A stretch of 64,000 bases of DNA from Planctomycetota bacterium (GTDB lineage Bacteria > Planctomycetota > Phycisphaerae > WQYP01), in NCBI GenBank assembly GCA_021790385.1, contig JAJYDW010000011.1, positions 1 through 64,000 on the forward strand. Reading direction: 5' to 3'. The notes beneath the pieces were generated by a model. The model ran no database searches. It was given only the letters and a program-made list of their open reading frames with translations, and had not been told where the DNA came from. Of the stretch, positions 1 through 8,989 are shown in pieces (the stretch's first letter is position 1; each line of letters begins with the position of its first letter). Both the position numbers and the translations under genes were made by a program.

Positions 1-297
1 GATGCTTCGTTATCGAGAGCGGCCCGCAGGCCAACCCATTCCAGTCCCAGCCTTGAGCTCTACTGATCTACTCTCGACTTTCTACTCTCTCGCGAAGCGC
101 CCCCGTGCACATCAATTTTCTTCGTGCTTTTGTCGCTTCGTGTTTTATCCCCGTCCCGACTCCCGCCGCGCTGGCCGCCGCCCACAACCTGTTGAGGCAC
201 GGATGCCGAAATCCCGATGCGTTAGGGAAAAAGCCATCGGGATGCCCCCTGTGATAAAAAACTCCCGTCTCCCGACTCCTGACTCGCGGGCCACGGC

Positions 298-480
298 CCG
301 CGCCCCCGTTATCCCTCCCAATGCCCCGCCTACTACTAACTCAAGTGGAACTCCCAAAAGGGGCCTCGCCAAATAAATTTATATTTTGCGGCCCAGGAGT
401 TTTAACCGCCGGCAAGGCGTAAGCGATGCGCATACCCCGCCCGCGGATTTATAAGGAGCAACCAACAATGCCCAGCCGCC
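298..480 (-). repeat. Structured interspersed repeat, copy A
   Basis: The minus strand of this block aligns by eye, at roughly 85 percent identity, with the plus strand at 50431-50610. The inner part, 349-401, can fold as a long imperfect hairpin: AACTCC pairs with GGAGTT, GGGCC with GGCCC, and an AT-rich loop sits at the tip. Copy B keeps the same 53-nt length and stems. No open frame is conserved between the copies, so a DNA or RNA structural element is more likely than a protein. Confidence 0.65.
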
Positions 481-713
481 ACAAGAATCAGCCGGAAAGT
501 GTGAAGTTATTTTGTCGCAGCCCTGAAGGCTCGCCTGCCTTGTGCAGACCAGCCCGTTCCGCCCGACCGCGGGCATCCCTAATGCCTGTAATCATTGACA
601 AGTAAATACGTGCACCGTTATTGGCCTCGTCGAGGCACCGGCCCACACTCTGCCTGAAAAACGAATTCGACCCCCGCGCCTGCACTGCGCCCAAACACCG
701 TCCCATCGGAGCC

Positions 714-765
714 TTAAAATGTATGAAAATCTTGATAACCTTGATAATGTTGATAATCTTCCCCC
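714..765 (-). repeat. ATCAAGG-type repeat, copy A
   Basis: The minus strand reads as a run of AAGATTATCAA/CATTATCAAGG units ending in TTTTCATACATTTTAA. The same phrase occurs on the plus strand at 50163-50215. It lies about 310-350 bases upstream, in the repeat's own orientation, of the hairpin block in both islands, so module order and direction are conserved. Confidence 0.6.
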
Positions 766-994
766 AACCGTTTGTTCATTCGAGACTTTGTTTCTTCATG
801 TTTTTTAATCTTTCTCCGCGACCTTCGCGTCTTTGCGGTGAAAAACCATCCCCTGATCGTTGATCGCTTTTTCTCTTCGTGCCCTCGTGTTAAAAAAAAG
901 GCTCCCATCTCGCTGCCCGCCTTGGGGGTCGGGCATCTTGCCCGACAGCCGCCCGCTGCCACTTTCGCCCCCTCGCCGAAAATCTGCCATCGGC

Positions 995-1000
995 TATAAT
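995..1000 (+). promoter_or_regulatory. Possible -10 element of the thiC transcript
   Basis: A perfect TATAAT lies 10 bases before the first paired base of the TPP riboswitch, which is where a -10 box should be if the aptamer starts the transcript. I find no good -35 hexamer 16-18 bases upstream, so the assignment rests on the -10 and its position. Confidence 0.4.
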
Positions 1001-1009
1001 AAGTTATAT

Positions 1010-1102
1010 GTTCGCTGGGGGTGTCCCGCTGGCTAAAACCCGGGACTGAGAATACACCCTTGGAACCTGCCTTGAATTGAGTTTCGGGTAGGGAACGCGA
1101 GC
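1010..1102 (+). promoter_or_regulatory. TPP riboswitch (THI element)
   Basis: The conserved THI-box landmarks appear in order: a GGGGGTGTCCC arm, CTGAGA, ACCCTTGGAACCTG and GGGTAGGGAA. They are closed by a P1 helix between GTTCGC (1010-1015) and GCGAGC (1097-1102). It ends 113 bases before the thiC start codon. In this family thiamine pyrophosphate binding shuts off thiamine synthesis genes. No terminator with a T-run is visible between aptamer and gene, so control of translation or another mode seems more likely than intrinsic termination (inference). Confidence 0.93.
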
Positions 1103-1215
1103 TTGGGCCTCCATCGGCCTTTCTCGTTTACCAGCGATTTTAACCTGGTTTATCACGGTGCGTGGCGGATATTTTTCCGGCCCGCATCCGGAATTTTTAC
1201 CCAAGGAGCCTGGCC

Positions 1216-2925
1216 ATGATTCAAAATGCCCCAACCGTCGCCGGTAACGGCAAGTCGCTGGTAACACAATTGGAATTCGCCCGCGCCGGAACTGTTACCC
1301 CACAGATGCGCCGCGTGGCCCAACGGGAAGCCCAAAGCCCCGAATTTATCCGGGCCGAAATCGCCCGCGGACGCCTGGTGATACCCGCCAATATCCGCCA
1401 TCTCGCCGGTGCCGCCGGAGAAAACTCCCCCGCTTCCCCACTCAAAATCGACTTTCCGCTGCCCGCCGATGCCGGCCATCCCGGTGCCCGCGGTGACGCC
1501 GCCAGACTCTGGGTCAATCAGACCGTGGAGCAACGCTGGCAGATCATCAACAATCCCGATGCTTTCCGTGGGAGCCGTGCCCCCAAACGCCTGGACCCCA
1601 CCGGTATTGGCCGGATGATTTCCACCAAAATCAACGCCAATATCGGGGCCTCCCCGGTCAGCTCCAGCACCCAGGAAGAGGTGGAAAAGCTCAACTGGGC
1701 TCAGAAATTCGGAGCCGACACCCTCATGGACCTTTCCACCGGCGGCAACCTGGTAACGTGCCGGCAAGCCATCATTGACCACAGCACCATTCCCATCGGC
1801 ACCGTACCCATTTATTCCATGATCATCGGTCGCAAAATCGAGGACCTTACCTATGACATGATCCTGGCCGAAGTGGAACGCCAGGCCCGTCAAGGCGTGG
1901 ATTATTTCACCATTCATGCCGGCGTGCTCAAGGAGCATCTGCCGCTGCTGAAAAACCGCCTCACCGGCATTGTCAGTCGCGGCGGAAGTCTGTTGGCCAA
2001 ATGGATGATTGTGCATAACAAGCAAAATCCGATGTACGAGCTATTCGATGAAATTTCCGCCATCATGCGCCAGTACGATGTGACCTATTCGCTCGGTGAC
2101 GGCCTGCGACCCGGCTGCTGCGCCGATGCTACCGATGCCGCCCAGCTCGCCGAACTGCGCACCCTCGGAGATCTGGTGCAGCGGGCCCGCGAAGCGGGCG
2201 TGCAGGTGATGGTGGAAGGCCCCGGCCACGTGCCGATGGACCAGATCGCCGTCAACATGCAACTGGAACAGCGGGTGTGTGATGATGCCCCGTTTTACGT
2301 TTTGGGTCCGCTGACCACCGATGTGTTTCCCGGTTATGACCACATCACCAGCGCCATCGGAGCCACCGAAGCGGCCCGCGCCGGCGCGGCCATGCTCTGC
2401 TACGTAACACCCAAGGAACACGTGGGCCTGCCCAAGGCCCAGGATGTCAAGGCCGGCTGTATCGCCTATAAAATCGCCGCCCATGCCGGGGATATCGCCC
2501 GCGGCATCAGCCACGCCCGCCAATGGGATGATGATATGTCCAGGGCCCGGGCCGCGCTGAACTGGCCGAAAATGTTTGAACTGGCCTTTGACGGACAAAC
2601 CGCGCGGGCACTCCACGATGAAGATTTGGAAGTGGATACCGAATTTTGTGCCATGTGCGGCCACGACTGGTGTTCCATGCGTATCAGCAAGGAAATTCAG
2701 GAATTCGCCAGCGGTAAAGACCCGCAATTCCAACCGGCGAAAACATCCATGGCTTCCGGGGGTGTAGATCAGGAAGGGGCGGAGTTGCTCCAGCAACGGG
2801 GAGTACTTTCCCCGGAGCAAATCCATCGCCTGGCCCACAAAGGCCGGAAGGCCGACTGCCATAGCGATAACATCGCCGATGCTCAGCAGGCCAAACTGGT
2901 GCAGTTGCAGCAGTTCCAGAAATAG
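1216..2925 (+). CDS. thiC: Phosphomethylpyrimidine synthase ThiC
   Basis: This is the radical-SAM enzyme that rearranges aminoimidazole ribotide into hydroxymethylpyrimidine phosphate, the pyrimidine half of thiamine. The 569-residue product has the whole ThiC pattern, including [11 protein letters not shown]-like and [11 protein letters not shown] segments. Its C-terminal 4Fe-4S site is Cys478-x2-Cys481-x4-Cys486 ([10 protein letters not shown]). I chose ATG 1216 because AAGGAG stands 7 bases before it. An upstream in-frame GTG at 1162 would add 18 residues without a ribosome site. It is a single gene behind a TPP riboswitch, so repression by TPP is expected. No other thi gene lies in the window. 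Confidence 0.97.
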   Translation: MIQNAPTVAGNGKSLVTQLEFARAGTVTPQMRRVAQREAQSPEFIRAEIARGRLVIPANIRHLAGAAGENSPASPLKIDFPLPADAGHPGARGDAARLWVNQTVEQRWQIINNPDAFRGSRAPKRLDPTGIGRMISTKINANIGASPVSSSTQEEVEKLNWAQKFGADTLMDLSTGGNLVTCRQAIIDHSTIPIGTVPIYSMIIGRKIEDLTYDMILAEVERQARQGVDYFTIHAGVLKEHLPLLKNRLTGIVSRGGSLLAKWMIVHNKQNPMYELFDEISAIMRQYDVTYSLGDGLRPGCCADATDAAQLAELRTLGDLVQRAREAGVQVMVEGPGHVPMDQIAVNMQLEQRVCDDAPFYVLGPLTTDVFPGYDHITSAIGATEAARAGAAMLCYVTPKEHVGLPKAQDVKAGCIAYKIAAHAGDIARGISHARQWDDDMSRARAALNWPKMFELAFDGQTARALHDEDLEVDTEFCAMCGHDWCSMRISKEIQEFASGKDPQFQPAKTSMASGGVDQEGAELLQQRGVLSPEQIHRLAHKGRKADCHSDNIADAQQAKLVQLQQFQK

Positions 2926-2939
2926 CGGTGCTGGCCGGG

Positions 2940-2990
2940 CCGCGGCCATCTTGCCCGCTGCTCGCTGAATGCTGATCGCTGGCCAAAACC
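2940..2990 (-). repeat. Short repeat remnant behind thiC
   Basis: On the minus strand this gap reads GCGATCAGCATTCAGCG followed by GCGGGCAAGATGGCCGCGG. Both phrases also occur in the island at 50110-50350. It looks like a fragment of the same degenerate intergenic repeat material, lodged between the convergent thiC and cupin genes. Confidence 0.45.
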
Positions 2991-3022
2991 CGCCGCCAAA
3001 AGAACCCGCCAGATGATACAGG

Positions 3023-3496
3023 TTATTTCTTGACAGCCCCTGAATGTCCACCGGCCGTGGTGCGTATTTTGTTGTCTCTCTTCGCTACGCCTGTCGGTGG
3101 TTCAAAAACATCGTGAATGAACGGCATGGGCAACGCCCCGCGTTTTTTTTTGGTCAGCCAATGGGTAGTGGGAACAGCTACCGGACTGAACACCGCCACC
3201 CGAAGCTCGGTCTGGCCGGTGTTGAAAATTGCGTGCCGCACACCCGCCGGAATAACCGCTACCTGTCCCTCTTCCAGTGGCTGGGGGTTGTTTTCAAAGT
3301 AAACCAATCCTTCGCCCTCCAGACAATGCAGGAGCTGTTCCTCATCATGGTAATGCGGTCCTACGTAACCCTTGGGCTGATACGTAACAACAAACAGACA
3401 GGAATTCGCGGCACCATTTTCCGCACTGACAATGCCCTGTACCGAAATTTTCTGACCCGTGAAGGTTCGTGGTGCGGCTTGGGTCACAATTGGCAT
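3023..3496 (-). CDS. Small single-domain cupin protein
   Basis: The 157-residue product has the two cupin metal-binding motifs. The first is GPHYHDEEQLLHCLEGEG, the second ends PAGVRHAIFNTG. One small beta-barrel of this kind usually binds a divalent metal and acts as an isomerase, dioxygenase or sugar-binding protein. The substrate cannot be told from sequence. The start is the ATG at 3494-3496, preceded by AGGAGGATTTT. A longer frame to 3556 would add 20 residues with no ribosome site. There is no signal peptide, so it is probably cytoplasmic. It stands alone, convergent with thiC, with a 350-base gap upstream. Confidence 0.8.
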   Translation of the reverse strand: MPIVTQAAPRTFTGQKISVQGIVSAENGAANSCLFVVTYQPKGYVGPHYHDEEQLLHCLEGEGLVYFENNPQPLEEGQVAVIPAGVRHAIFNTGQTELRVAVFSPVAVPTTHWLTKKKRGALPMPFIHDVFEPPTGVAKRDNKIRTTAGGHSGAVKK

Positions 3497-3847
3497 AAAA
3501 TCCTCCTGCGCAGCGCCTCCGCCGGTGCGGCGGCGCTGTGAAATATACACCTGCACTGCGGTACGTATGGCGGGCAGGCATCGCCATTAATTGTTATCGG
3601 TGCACCCGCGGCCAAACTTGCGGAGAAAGGCCAATGTTTGAGAAGATTTTTCCTTTATCGCCGCGGAAAAACCGCCGTTGCCCCTCATGACCACCGCGAT
3701 TCCACCCACCGCGCTGCATTTGTGCAAAAGGTTGAAATTAATATTCACGGATGAGACGTAATCACCGCCCGGCGTGCCCACCACATCTGCGGCCAAGACG
3801 GCCAAAGATCTGGCGCTGGTTGATACACCTGCAAAAGTACGGCGGAC
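3497..3847. other. Gap without a supported gene
   Basis: The best frame is 72 codons on the minus strand (3587-3805). It has no ribosome-binding site and no family resemblance that I recognise. The gap should hold the promoter of the minus-strand cupin, but I see no clear pair of hexamers. Confidence 0.4.
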
Positions 3848-5329
3848 TCAATCAAAAAACGTTACGTACTTCCCGCCGGTATGGCGGCGATAAAGCAATA
3901 ACGCCAGCTCCAAGGCGTGGTAGTCGCCCCATAAACTGCTTTCGCCGCAGGGAATATTGCGATCTGACGGAATGTAATCCCACCCGTTAGGCCGATGGTA
4001 TACGCTGTGCAATATCAAGCCCTGATGATTTTGAGCGGTACTTAAATACGGCTCGGAAAAAAGCGTTCGGGCAATGCGGTGGGCCATGGCCAGATACCGT
4101 CGGGCTGCCGCAGGCTGCGATTTATTAAGATAATTCGCCAGCCGTAAAAAACCCTGGCCGGCAATGGCGGCGGCACTGGAATCAATCGGTTCCGGCGCAG
4201 TCCAGGGGTCCACCGTGGTCCCGGCGTAAACCACCGGCCGCGGCAGATTCGGCGCGCCGGAATCCCAATACACCATGCCGTCGGCAAAACTGTGGCTTCT
4301 ATACCATTCCGCCGTGGCCTGGGCGGCCGCGAGAAATGCAGTGGTTACCTGCTCGCGCACGGTGGCCACAGGCCGTTCCGGCAACACCAGCGGTGCAATC
4401 AATCGCCACGTACTATTATCCAGCTCCGCCAGAAATTCCAATTCTTCAGCAAACCCCAGCAATATCCACGCCAGTCCCCGCGTCCAGGTGGTAAATGGCG
4501 AATAGCCCTGCTGCGAGTTGGGGCAGCGGTAACGACCATCCACAACATTGAAGATGGATTCATGCGCCACCCGGCCCGGCTCGGTATCGTAGGTATCGCG
4601 GCCCCGGCCATAATACACGTTGAACCTGGCCGTGGTCAGGCCGTGCTGCAGTGCCCGTGCCAGCAGATTAACGGCCACGTCATTTTCACTCTGCAGGCTG
4701 TGGCCCAGTTGCCACGCGAGCACCAAAGACCGCAAAGATCGAATGGTATCGCTGAAGAGCGAATGCGGCCCGTTAAAAGAATAAATATAGCCCGAATCGC
4801 GCCGCAATGACGCACTGGCGGGATCCGATGGAACGGCGGTCCAGCGCATGGCCTGGACCGCACCGCTGGTCTTCAGGGCCAACTCCAGCATATCCAGTTC
4901 CGCGGCATTGTGCGGGACCTTACCTTCCCGCATCAGTCGCCGCCAGTGGCCATACGTGCTGATGTTGTTAAACCCATGATCATGCACCCCCTGGTGCGAA
5001 ACATGGGCGGGCATAAAACGGCGGATGTCGGCCAGCGCTTTGGCCAGCAGAGATTGATCACCGGTGGCGTCAAACGCCAGCAGCGCCATGCCGAACTCAA
5101 AGCCCTGGGTCCATTGCGTCCAGGCACGGGCCTGGTATTTTCCGCGGACGGTAAAAACCGGCGCGCCCTGCCGGTGATCCCAACTGTTTTCCACACTCAG
5201 AATTTTCGCTTTTGCCAGAGTAAATACTTTTTCCAGCGCGAACCGCGAAACGCTCTCGCCGTCAGCCCCCGCGCTTCGTACCCTGGTCTTATCGTGTCGA
5301 ATTGTCGTGTTCCCCCAGGTCAACGCCAT
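3848..5329 (-). CDS. GH88/GH105-type unsaturated glucuronyl hydrolase
   Basis: The 493-residue protein resembles enzymes that release 4,5-unsaturated uronic acids from oligosaccharides made by polysaccharide lyases. Family features are the HDHGFNNISTYG segment around a candidate catalytic Asp, QQGYSPFTTWTRGLAW (family form QGYsdds.WaRGqAW), IDSSAAAIAGQGFLRLA and a closing ESSLWGDYHALELALLLY. Together these suit an alpha6/alpha6 barrel. There is no signal peptide, so it probably acts on imported oligomers in the cytoplasm. The ATG lies only 8 bases behind the pdhB stop, which suggests shared transcription with the pyruvate dehydrogenase E1 genes. The exact uronide substrate (pectin, glycosaminoglycan or ulvan type) is unknown. 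Confidence 0.82.
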   Translation of the reverse strand: MALTWGNTTIRHDKTRVRSAGADGESVSRFALEKVFTLAKAKILSVENSWDHRQGAPVFTVRGKYQARAWTQWTQGFEFGMALLAFDATGDQSLLAKALADIRRFMPAHVSHQGVHDHGFNNISTYGHWRRLMREGKVPHNAAELDMLELALKTSGAVQAMRWTAVPSDPASASLRRDSGYIYSFNGPHSLFSDTIRSLRSLVLAWQLGHSLQSENDVAVNLLARALQHGLTTARFNVYYGRGRDTYDTEPGRVAHESIFNVVDGRYRCPNSQQGYSPFTTWTRGLAWILLGFAEELEFLAELDNSTWRLIAPLVLPERPVATVREQVTTAFLAAAQATAEWYRSHSFADGMVYWDSGAPNLPRPVVYAGTTVDPWTAPEPIDSSAAAIAGQGFLRLANYLNKSQPAAARRYLAMAHRIARTLFSEPYLSTAQNHQGLILHSVYHRPNGWDYIPSDRNIPCGESSLWGDYHALELALLLYRRHTGGKYVTFFD

Positions 5330-5337
5330 TAGCCTTG

Positions 5338-6324
5338 CTAGCCCTGAAAATAAACCGCCTGTTTTACCGCTTCGGCTACGCGCTGGGCTCCCGGCACCAC
5401 ATGGTTCAGCAGTACCTTGCTATAGGGCATCGGCACATCCAGCGATCCCACGCGGATGATGTGATGGTCCAGGTCGTCAAAACACTTTTCCTGCACCTGG
5501 GCGGCGATTTCCGCCCCCATGCCGCACGTTGGATAACCCTCTTCAACGGTAACACAGCAGCCGGTTTTTTTTACCGATTCGGCAATGGTGTCAATATCCA
5601 GCGGCCGCAACGATCGCGGATCAACAATTTCCACCTCAATGCCATGGTCCTTGTGGAGTTGTTCGGCCGCGGCCAGGGCCGTCAGGCAGCCGTGTCCCCA
5701 GGCGACAATGGTACAGTGGGATCCTTCACGTTTGATATCCGCCTTGCCAAAGGGAAGCAGATATTCCTCCGCTGGCACTTCACCGCGGTTGCCATACATG
5801 GCTTCATTTTCCAGAAAAATCACCGGATCGTCATCGCGTATCGCCGTTTTCAAAAGCCCCTTGGCTTCGTACGGCGTGGTGGGGACTACCACTTTTAACC
5901 CCGGCACATGAGCATAGAGCGCATCAACCGTCCAGGAATGAGTTGCCGCAAGCTGCTGGCCTGCACCGGAAATCCCGCGAAAAACAATGGGTACTTTGAA
6001 CTGCCCGCCGGACATGTAGCGCATCTTGGGAGCATTGTTGACCACCTGATCAAAGGCCACCAGGGAAAATGAAAAAGTCATAAATTCCACAATGGGCCGC
6101 ATGCCCACCATGGCCGCCCCCACGCCCAACCCCGCGAAACCAGCCTCCGAAATCGGCGAATCGACCACGCGCATCGGGCCAAAACGGGCCAACATGCCCT
6201 GGGAAACTTTGTACGCACCGTCATACTCCGCCACTTCCTCTCCGATTAAAAACACATCCGGATCGCGGTCCATTTCCTCGCACATGGCCTGGTTGAGAGC
6301 TTCTCTGAACTGAATTTCCGGCAT
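5338..6324 (-). CDS. pdhB: Pyruvate dehydrogenase E1 component, beta subunit
   Basis: This is the beta chain of the thiamine-diphosphate E1 enzyme that decarboxylates pyruvate and feeds acetyl groups to the lipoyl E2. At 328 residues it has the normal length. Recognisable parts are FLIGEEVAEYDGAYKVSQG at the N-terminus, SPISEAGFAGLGVGAAMVG, and the C-terminal transketolase segment VEIVDPRSLRPLDIDTI. ATG 6324 has GGAG nine bases upstream; the longer frame to 6387 lacks a ribosome site. It follows pdhA by 59 bases. E2 and E3 genes are not nearby, and an acetoin or branched-chain substrate cannot be fully excluded. Confidence 0.92.
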   Translation of the reverse strand: MPEIQFREALNQAMCEEMDRDPDVFLIGEEVAEYDGAYKVSQGMLARFGPMRVVDSPISEAGFAGLGVGAAMVGMRPIVEFMTFSFSLVAFDQVVNNAPKMRYMSGGQFKVPIVFRGISGAGQQLAATHSWTVDALYAHVPGLKVVVPTTPYEAKGLLKTAIRDDDPVIFLENEAMYGNRGEVPAEEYLLPFGKADIKREGSHCTIVAWGHGCLTALAAAEQLHKDHGIEVEIVDPRSLRPLDIDTIAESVKKTGCCVTVEEGYPTCGMGAEIAAQVQEKCFDDLDHHIIRVGSLDVPMPYSKVLLNHVVPGAQRVAEAVKQAVYFQG

Positions 6325-6383
6325 GAAACTTAATCTCCTGGACGGATAAAACCTGCCACCGCGTGCCCCCGCCGGCCACCGTA

Positions 6384-7400
6384 TCAAAGCCGGTAAGGCC
6401 CATATGGGTTGGCGTAAACATCATTCCACACATCGTCAGTCTGGGGAAACGGGGCCGCGTCGGCCTGGTGGTGGGCTTCTTCCACATGGGCATGAATTTC
6501 GTTGTTTATGGCCTGGACCTTGGCGTCATCCAGAAGGTTTTTGGTACGCAGCAGCTTTTCCAGACGCCCAATCGGATCATGTTCCTGATAACTGGCCACC
6601 TCTTCCCGCGTGCGGTACTTCTGCGGATCGGACATGCTGTGGCCCCGATACCGGTAGGTTTTTACCTCAATAAACAAGGCGCCTTGGCCCGCCCGGCAAT
6701 ACTGAGCTGCCGCCAGCGTCATCTCGTACATCGCCAGACAATCCATCCCATCCACATGCTTACCCGGAATGCCGTAGGCATCTCCCGTGCGCAATTTCAA
6801 TTCCGACACCGCTGACGCCCGCTGCACATGGGTGCCCATGCCGTAGCCGTTGTTTTCCACCATGAAAATTACCGGCAGTTTGAAAAGGCCGGCCAGGTTG
6901 AGGGCCTCATGAAACGCTCCCTGGTTCATGGCTCCATCACCAAAATAACACAGCACCACACGGTCTTCCTTGCGGTACTTGATTGCCCAGCCCAAGCCCA
7001 CCGCCAGAGGTACATGACCGGCCACAATCGCATGGCCGCCAAAAAAGTTTTTCTCCCGGTCAAAAAAGTGCATGGATCCGCCCTTTCCATGCGAACATCC
7101 GGAGGCCTTGCCATAAAGCTCGGCCAGCAGCGACTGGCAATCCATCCCCCGGGCAATTGCATGGCCATGATCCCGGTAAGCCGTGATGATGTAATCTGTA
7201 GGACGTACCGCGGCAATGCTGCCCACGGCCACGGCTTCCTGGCCGACATACAAATGGCAGAATCCGCCGATTTTCTGTTGCTGGTAAGATTGTGCACAGC
7301 GCAGTTCAAACTGCCGGATCAGAGCCATTTGCCGGTACCAGTCCATCATCTGGGCCGGTGATGGTTCAACCTTCTGGCTCTGCTCAACCAGGGTAATCAC
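6384..7400 (-). CDS. pdhA: Pyruvate dehydrogenase E1 component, alpha subunit
   Basis: The 338-residue alpha chain carries the thiamine diphosphate motif, beginning GDGAMNQGAFHEALN and ending MVENNGYGMGT. The phosphorylation-loop-like stretch YRYRGHSMSDP typical of PDH E1 alpha is also present. The start is a GTG at 7398-7400 with AGGGGAT about 8 bases before it; an internal Met at codon 18 is a weaker alternative. It is the first gene of a minus-strand run pdhA-pdhB-GH88. The cofactor used here is the final product of the pathway served by thiC at the left end of the window, but the two loci are not co-transcribed. Confidence 0.93.
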   Translation of the reverse strand: MITLVEQSQKVEPSPAQMMDWYRQMALIRQFELRCAQSYQQQKIGGFCHLYVGQEAVAVGSIAAVRPTDYIITAYRDHGHAIARGMDCQSLLAELYGKASGCSHGKGGSMHFFDREKNFFGGHAIVAGHVPLAVGLGWAIKYRKEDRVVLCYFGDGAMNQGAFHEALNLAGLFKLPVIFMVENNGYGMGTHVQRASAVSELKLRTGDAYGIPGKHVDGMDCLAMYEMTLAAAQYCRAGQGALFIEVKTYRYRGHSMSDPQKYRTREEVASYQEHDPIGRLEKLLRTKNLLDDAKVQAINNEIHAHVEEAHHQADAAPFPQTDDVWNDVYANPYGPYRL

Positions 7401-7702
7401 AAATTAATCCCCTATTTACAACCTAAAATACCCCTGGCCAACAGCCTGGGGCGCGGCACTTACATTATACGCTGGCGCAGTTGTGCTGGGGCGGCCGGGT
7501 CTTTCGGCTCTGCCCACGGGCAGGCAACGCGAATACAACATTCTATTGTATAGTGGCCGTAACGCCAAGCGTCCTGCAGGGTGGTGTGATGGAGTGATGG
7601 AGGGCCTGTGATGGAGACATTGCCGACCGCGGGACGGACGGAATTCCGCGACTTATCAGGGCGCTGAGGCAAGAGAAGGTGAATGAAAAATGGCCGTGTA
7701 TT
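7401..7702. other. Gap with possible pdhA -10 box
   Basis: On the minus strand, 7464-7469 reads TATAAT about 63 bases before the pdhA GTG, with only a poor -35. The rest has short iterations of TGATGGAG (7586-7618) and no supported gene. It must also hold the 3' end of the PEP-CTERM transcript, but no clear terminator is visible. Confidence 0.35.
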
Positions 7703-8596
7703 TTATCTGGCGGTTTTATGGCCCCGGTGCATCCACCGCCCCGCACGACGCCGAAATAACAGCGGAACCGCAGCCGCAGCCAACAAGCTTATGGTAGATG
7801 ATTCAGGCAACGGATCGGCGGCGCTGGTATTTTGCACACCGCTGATGGCAAAAACGCCGATCCGGCCGCCGGACGGCACAGCAAACGTGATGGTTTTGAT
7901 GAATTTTGCGCTATCCGCTGCGCCATCCGAACTGGTAAGCGTGGTGAGGTTAATGTCCGTTTCATACATGTTGTAGGACGCGCTGCTGACGGTCAGTGAG
8001 GCATAGGATTCCGTGCCCGACTCGCTGCGGACCAACCCAGTAAATACCTTCTGGCTGGTACCACCGCCCCAATCGTAGGGGTCGTAGGTAATAGGGCCAC
8101 TGGTGGAACCATCAGAAAAAGTCAGCGTGAACGTGCTGGTGGCATCACCACCGATGTTGCCGGAGGCAGCGAGGATGGCCAAATTGTTGTAGCCCGCAGG
8201 AGTAGCAAGCGTAAGCGTTTGGCCGGGGACAGCCGAGGAACCCAGTTTGAGTTCGTTGTTGCCGTTATACGGCTGAAATTGGAATTGGGTGTTGGCCTTG
8301 GTGTATGGGTCGGTGATGGCGCTGGTAACGTTATTGTTGACTGAGAGGCCATTGATCACATTCTCGGGACCGTAAGTACCATTTTCCACCCAGGAATAAC
8401 TGCCGTTGCCATCACCATCAAACCCCTGCACAACGTCGCCCGGGTAATTTGACTGGTAAATTACATCCGCATTCCAACCGGTCATCTGAATGTTTATTGC
8501 AGCGTTCGCCCAACAATGGCCCGCACCGGCGGATAAGCCCACCAGCCACGCCTGGGCGAAAAGAACTTTTGCCGTCCGGGATGTAAGAATGCGCAT
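7703..8596 (-). CDS. Exported protein with PEP-CTERM-like sorting tail
   Basis: The 297-residue protein begins with a signal peptide (MRILTSRTAKVLFAQAWLVG, cleavage near WANA). A Ser/Thr/Asn/Gly-rich beta body follows. The tail is LPESSTISLLAAAAVPLLF then RRR. That is the exosortase sorting layout (short motif, hydrophobic stretch, arginines), with PES in place of the usual PEP. Such proteins are handled by an exosortase and end up outside the cell or in the matrix; their individual roles are mostly unknown. ATG 8596 has GGAGG upstream. No exosortase gene lies in the window. An upstream promoter and hairpin are listed separately. Confidence 0.75.
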   Translation of the reverse strand: MRILTSRTAKVLFAQAWLVGLSAGAGHCWANAAINIQMTGWNADVIYQSNYPGDVVQGFDGDGNGSYSWVENGTYGPENVINGLSVNNNVTSAITDPYTKANTQFQFQPYNGNNELKLGSSAVPGQTLTLATPAGYNNLAILAASGNIGGDATSTFTLTFSDGSTSGPITYDPYDWGGGTSQKVFTGLVRSESGTESYASLTVSSASYNMYETDINLTTLTSSDGAADSAKFIKTITFAVPSGGRIGVFAISGVQNTSAADPLPESSTISLLAAAAVPLLFRRRAGRWMHRGHKTAR

Positions 8597-8607
8597 GGAA
8601 AACCTCC

Positions 8608-8630
8608 AAAAAAAGCGCACAACGTGCGCT
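8608..8630 (-). terminator. Terminator-like hairpin in the PEP-CTERM leader
   Basis: On the minus strand AGCGCAC-GTT-GTGCGCT forms a perfect 7-bp stem with a 3-nt loop, followed by six or seven T residues. The shape is that of an intrinsic terminator. It stands just before the GGAGG ribosome site of the PEP-CTERM gene, inside its roughly 190-base leader. It may serve transcription attenuation, or it may be a plain leader stem. Confidence 0.5.
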
Positions 8631-8795
8631 AACCGGCCCACCCGCTCATGCGAGCGCTGCCCATGGCCATAAAAGGCAAAAACTTGCCCCGGCCCCATAA
8701 CACACCAAGATATCGCGGCGCTCCACCGCTGTTTGTTCAATGAGAGTTCATGTTCCTTATGACTCTCCTGGCCCACGAAGGCTAAGTGAAGCGGC

Positions 8796-8823
8796 ATAAT
8801 AGCGAGATAAATCTAAATGTCAA
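8796..8823 (-). promoter_or_regulatory. Sigma70-type promoter of the PEP-CTERM gene
   Basis: The minus strand has a perfect -35 TTGACA (8818-8823), a 16-base spacer and TATTAT (8796-8801). Transcription would begin near 8789 and give a leader of about 190 bases with several small hairpins, including GGCAA-GTTT-TTGCC and the terminator-like stem at 8608-8630. Confidence 0.65.
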
Positions 8824-8989
8824 GTTAAAAAATTGGTTCCGCTAAATTTCATGCAGCCGACGCGGAATTGCCTGTGTCGCGGCTTGCGCCACAGCCACCA
8901 GGTGACTGATAGAATAACCGGCCCGACAGCCGGATGAAGGTAAGGCCGCCGTTAATTCCGAGTAATCAGCAGGCAGCAGCAAGTGCTTA

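Larger units (their letters stand above)
1..994. other. Repeat-rich intergenic island, no gene
   Basis: I see no convincing gene here. The open frames are short, overlap on both strands and lack ribosome-binding sites. Read on the minus strand, the island is a patchwork of phrases of the type CACGAAG, CGCAAAGACGCGAAG, GGGCAAGATGCCCG and CGGGAGTCGGGA. Similar phrases recur near 2950-2990 and 49990-50620. Such degenerate intergenic phrases are common in planctomycete and verrucomicrobial genomes. Two blocks (298-480 and 714-765) match the second island closely and are listed separately. Confidence 0.6.

Noticed and set aside
1153-3051. Long open frames (290 and 336 codons) antisense to thiC
   Set aside because: They are mirror frames caused by the GC-rich third positions of thiC. 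They have no ribosome sites and no family resemblance. The same holds for 20653-21753, 13013-13996, 32794-33822 and 51664-52515.
3587-3805. 72-codon frame on the minus strand
   Set aside because: It has no ribosome site, no recognisable motif, and a composition no different from the surrounding noncoding DNA.
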